Assembly: GCF_014805685.1 (NCBI RefSeq)
Contig: NC_060885.1
Location: forward strand, 32,962,132-33,026,131
Direction of reading: 5' to 3'
DNA from: Silurus meridionalis
Lineage: Eukaryota > Chordata > Actinopteri > Siluriformes > Siluridae
Length of the DNA: 64,000 nucleotides
The position numbers and the translations under genes are program-made. Within the stretch, counting starts at the first letter, position 1. Each line of letters starts with the position of its first letter. Below, in pieces: positions 59,671-64,000 of this stretch. Under the pieces are notes generated by a model that was not told the origin of the DNA, did no database searches, and saw only the letters and a program-made list of their open reading frames with translations.

Positions 59671-61975
59671 CCTAAAGAAGAGCGTAAAGGAAGAGTAAAA
59701 CATCGCTTGGTATTTATTCCCTTTCCAGTTTTAATGAGCATGTATACGTATTAGGGACAGGTAGCTAATGAAAGAGAATGGATTCGGTTTGCACACATGG
59801 TCTGTGTTCATTTGTAAACTTCATGTTATTTGTAATTGGTAGCCTTGATGTGAGTTCTGTCAGAAATCTCCCACGGTTTCGTGATCTCATCAATAACACC
59901 ATACAAAGTCATCAGCCTGACTCACTAACACACTGTTAGCTTAAGGCTCCAGTAATCTAGTCTATAATTTTCCTCTCATGTTTCAGCAGAGGCTGATGAC
60001 ATTCTTGAATGTAATTAAATTCTTCCAGCCCTCAAAAGCTAAAGGATATTGTGGGAGTGCTTTAGGGGACATGCCGTAACATAAAAAAAGAAAGAAACTC
60101 CACAATCGGATGCGCTCAAGTTTAGATTTCGGTACGGCGTCGACGGTCGCTCGGTCGCTTTCCTGTCGGTATGAAAGAGTCATTGTCGAACTCGCATGGC
60201 TGGAATATTAAATTGCTTTATGAATGAGTAACCATGTTAATGGCCACTTAATTAAGTGTGTAATTAAGAGCACAGCTAAAACGTCTGCTTTTAATGGCAT
60301 TACTGTAATATTCAGTCTGTGCTTTTTGTGTCATTTACCTGGAAAAGGCACTTTCCCATCTGAATGTTTGATAAATTTTGTAAAAATAAATAAAATAAAT
60401 GAAAAGCTGGATAGAAGTACAGCTCGTGATTCATTCCGCCCTTCCATCAAAATAATGACAAACTAATTAAAAGTTCTCTATCAAAAGACCGAAGGAAACA
60501 TTCAGCATTTATGTACTCTGATGATTCAAATCATCCCTCAAGGAAAAAATCCACCCTGAACAACATGCTAATAAATATTTATAATCAAAAATGTGATGTT
60601 CAATGAAATGTTGATGGGTTTCTTCATCTCTATGACAAATGGCCTCAAGTCTTTCCAGCGTTTACCTCCTGAAAATCTCTAACAAGCTTCCAAAGCTTTA
60701 ACTTTCATTCTAGTAGCATATAGTCTGTGACAGCGCACTTGTGATTTTCATAATTGCCTCGATCTGGAGCCTCGTGTCCAGTGCTTGCTTTCTGTGTCTT
60801 GATTTTTCAGTAACGCTATCGAATGTCGGATGAGTAACAGAGACATAAAACGTGCTAGCACTGTCTTTCTTTAAGGAGCAACAGGCAAAAAACTACAAAC
60901 ACAACATTAATATTTCAATATAATCATATTTCATGTGTTTCAGAATGTTCTTCTTTAAAGAGTTTGCAATGTCTATTTAGTTTTGCTTCATAGGTAATAC
61001 AAGGATGAACATTTCTCCAAAGCACTAACTTTAATGAGTTCTAAAATAATGACGTATAAACACGCGGGAGTGAAAGCCAGAGTATTTGTCTGCCTAATGC
61101 TGCCGTACGTCAAAAGGCCTCATATCAGCTTCACTCAGTGTTCCTGAATTATCAACAGTAAAAACCATAGCAACGTGTCTAAACTGGCCGTGCTGAATCA
61201 CCAGAGGCAGTGTGCGTGGAGGAGTTGCTGCCTCCTACAAGCGTTCTTCATGCTGCTGCTACAACATTTTCGCTTCCCCCCGCCACCACCACCACCACCA
61301 CCACCACCACCCCTGCGCTACAGTCCGTGTCACTCCTGGTCATCGTGATGATTGATCAAAAGCAAAAAGACGCATCCATTTAACGTGGATTACAGTCTCT
61401 CTAAATATCGACTACAAGGGTGGTAACCGAGGAATCGTTCCTTCGTTCGGCTGTAACAGAGTCTCATTAATCTGGAGGAGTCGTACTCCAACACTCCACG
61501 CTGGTCACACTGCTCCAGATGAGGCTGAATGAAATTGAAACACGTAGTAATTCCACATGACCACATCATCAAGAGCTCGAGAGCCTGTGCAATAGCGCAC
61601 TCTCTATACAAGAAGGACTCTTTAATGGTGGAACTGTGTGATGAACAGAAATAAGCAATATTTAAGAAAAAAAAATTCAAACAGAGAATTGCGATCTTAT
61701 GCACTGTAGATATCTATAGTCCTAGAAAACACTAGTTATGACAATGGCAGAACGTTGTATGGTTTGCAATTAAAATAAATCGTTTGGCATCGTTTGGTCA
61801 CATGATGTGTCCCAAGATCAATCATTGCCAAAGAATTCTTTCATGCATTACGAGCTTCAATTCAATTGAAGCGGCTTTAATTGCCAGCTGATTTATATAT
61901 TTTTTGTTTTTAAACGAGTATAGTTTTAATTTGCACAGTGTAAGATCATTTTAAACAAAACACTTTCTTAAAATA
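59671..61975. other. mostly unique DNA; candidate conserved block
   Basis: No gene recognised. The block 60190-60460 holds several homeodomain-like sites (cttaattaagtg, gtaattaag, cttttaatgg) in repeat-free DNA and may be conserved non-coding. A CAC repeat is listed separately. Confidence 0.35.
61282..61311. repeat. (CAC)n microsatellite
   Basis: About ten CAC units. Confidence 0.95.
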
Positions 61976-62777
61976 CCGTATTTTTCGGACTATAAGCCGC
62001 TACTTTTTTCCCACATTTTGAACCCCGCAGCTTAAACAACGAAGCGGCTAATTTATGGATTTTTTTCTGGGTTTTTCCCGGTTTCACAAACTTCAAGCCA
62101 AAAAACTGAACCCCATAACATTAGACTGAAGAAATTTCCAAACAGAAACAAAAAAACACACTTCACCTGTGTTCTAAGCTGCACGGCATCGGGAGAAAAA
62201 CTTCCACCGGTGGTGATTTTTAAACGCACGACAATGCCAAAAGAAAAACTCCAGAGAGAAATAGTTGTGAAAGGAAGGAGGAAGACAGTGAACAATGACT
62301 TTCTTGGTCGGCTACTGTTTAGATACAAGCCGTTGTAACGCGTTGAGTCTGGGTGAAGGGAGAGCTCCCTAACTCCAGTTACAACAGAAATCATATAATC
62401 ACAGACAGGTTTCCAAAACTCGTGCTTTTTTATTTTTCTTGGCAACAGCGTTACGGGTTAGTCAAAGAAACACAGAAATGAGCATCAGAAAATAATAGGG
62501 ACATATTCCTCAGTCTTGCACACATGCAGTAATAGCGAAAAAAATGCGGCATCAGGCTATTTCCAAAATATCGTTATGCTCCTAAAGGAGCCACAACATA
62601 TTTCACCCGTTACACCGTGTAACAGACCTGTCTTTCATTAAAGCCTGTGTAACGTTTTTTAGTTTGCAGTGCGGCTTATAGACAGGTGCGGCTTATTTAT
62701 GTTTAAAATAAAAATATTTGTCAAATTCAGTGGGTGCGGCTTATATATGGGTGTGCTTTATAGTCCGGAAATTACGG
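61976..62777. mobile_element. MITE with 20-bp terminal inverted repeats
   Basis: About 800 bp. The left end reads ccgtatttttcggactataa and the right end, read inward on the other strand, ccgtaatttccggactataa, differing at two positions. Next to each end are gcggctta-type blocks: tgaaccccgcagcttaaac on the left and gtgcggcttatagacagg and gtgcggcttatttatg on the right. I recognise this as a widespread fish repeat. I do not know its superfamily, and no transposase is encoded. The 130-codon minus-strand frame (62053-62445) is inside it and has no transposase motif. Confidence 0.75.
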
Positions 62778-64000
62778 GTCCTTCCAAAGATGCCAAAGAG
62801 TTGGTTTGGAAAAAAAAAAACATCCATATTCCATTTCTCTCTAGACCATGTAGAATACTTCACCAATCACAACGGCTGTTATTTATGCTCGGAGGAAACA
62901 TGAAGGGGAAAAGTCGAGACCGTAGTTAAACGGAAAAAAGGCTAGGCTCGCAGCAAATCTCCGGAGAAAGAAAATCCTGTCTCAATAAAGTAAGAGCACA
63001 TTTTTCACACTTCTTCATTTTTTCACGAAAAAAATAAAAGAAAAAGAAAGAAAAGCCCGACCAAATTCAGTCTCAAATTTATCAGCTTAATGTCAACAGC
63101 TCCTTCGTCTGTGCCCGAAGATGCAAGAAAAAAAGAAAAGAAAGCACAAATAAATTTCCCATTTTACAGCTAAAACGGTGGCTAATTAAAATGCATTTTG
63201 TGAATTCTAAACTGAATAGTCCTTCTTTTGTTCTCCCTCTGATCCCTGACCTTAAAAATTGCATTAATAGATGAATAAAGCGACACTGTTTCTGCTGACT
63301 GCGGCCGCTTTGAAATTCAAAAGCTCAAATCAGTTATATATGTATGAGACAGCTCTTCACATACATACTTTAAAATGGGTCACCCCATCCGGAACCCTGG
63401 CGCTCAAACTGATGACCACACGGAAATCAGCTCCAGAAAAGGAGTAACATGATAAAAAAATCAAATAAAAAAACACAGCGAGAACTTTTCGGAGTTGGAG
63501 GAAGAGCAGTGTCTAACTTAAAACAAGAGCTTCCTCTGCCGCACTGAGCCAGATGTCCAGTGAATAATTGATGTTTTTGGCTCCTTGCTTTGCATCTGCC
63601 TGCCTAATCAGTGCCATTCAATAATGTGGCATGTTTATATGGCATCAGCATTTTAATCACTTGAAAGGCGCTTTTTTTTTTTGTGGCCTCTTGAGCTGGT
63701 TTGTGTGTTGGTTTCATAATGTTTTATTCTTGATGCATCGATGACCAGGATCGTTTTCGAGTTCCGAACGCAATGCAGATAAATAAAAATGCTGAACAAT
63801 GCTGTCACGATTCACAAAGGCAACATTTCATCTATATTAGACAATTCGTAGCCAACGAGGGGGCCTTCGTGTTTTAATATAGAGGAAAGACCTTTGGTTC
63901 AATTTCTTTTCCCCACGAGACTCCGAATGTCACATTTGCATGCGAGGCTCGAGGTTGGACAGAGTCATAATGTCTTGTAGTTTGGCAACAATTCAATGTC
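62778..64000. other. no supported gene
   Basis: No recognised gene or transposon. A-rich and T-rich runs near 63030 and 63669. Confidence 0.55.

Noticed and set aside
62053..62445. 130-codon minus-strand frame
   Set aside because: It lies within a MITE and has no transposase motif or other recognisable domain.

Overview
The window looks like AT-rich, repeat-dense teleost fish DNA, and I recognise no exon of any host protein-coding gene in it. The evidence is the repeat content: decayed Tc1-like, mariner-type and hAT DNA transposons with their non-autonomous derivatives, L2-like and RTE-like LINE 3' ends, and abundant CA, TA, GATA, CTAT and AAAT microsatellites. An interspersed repeat at 8221-8700 resembles one I associate with catfishes and related otophysans, so a siluriform or other otophysan host is plausible but not proven. 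No tRNA, rRNA, CRISPR, operon or bacterial signal is present. The longest open frames are microsatellite translations, transposase remnants or chance frames.

Layout. 1-11 kb: a Tc1-like fragment (1325-1612), a LINE tail (3050-3168), a mariner deletion derivative (5017-5537) next to a Tc1-like MITE that has been split by a hAT element carrying the first exon of a zf-TTF (ZMYM1-like) transposase (5570-7106), then the catfish-type repeat. 11-19 kb: a mariner fragment, a SINE-like repeat, CA and TA arrays, a 1.1-kb pentanucleotide array (14239-15346) with higher-order duplication, a Charlie-like hAT MITE (15886-16684) and a Tol2-like hAT MITE with recognisable target-site duplications (17597-18161). 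20-29 kb: Tc1-like transposase pieces, an inverted second copy of the Charlie-like MITE, an L2-like LINE, more Tc1-like pieces, an RTE-like LINE C-terminus and a foldback element (29488-29660). 30-46 kb: mostly single-copy-looking DNA with a Tc1-like copy, two more mariner derivatives and an inverted RTE-like LINE end. 46-52 kb: overlapping partial copies of an unnamed composite repeat. 52-64 kb: hAT-like and Tc1-like pieces, CTAT and GATA arrays, and a complete-looking MITE with near-perfect terminal repeats (61976-62777).

Nothing here works together as a pathway. The window is best read as intergenic or deep intronic DNA. A few repeat-free blocks with homeodomain-like sites (about 25780-26660, 34100-34640, 60190-60460) could be conserved regulatory DNA, which cannot be decided from one sequence.
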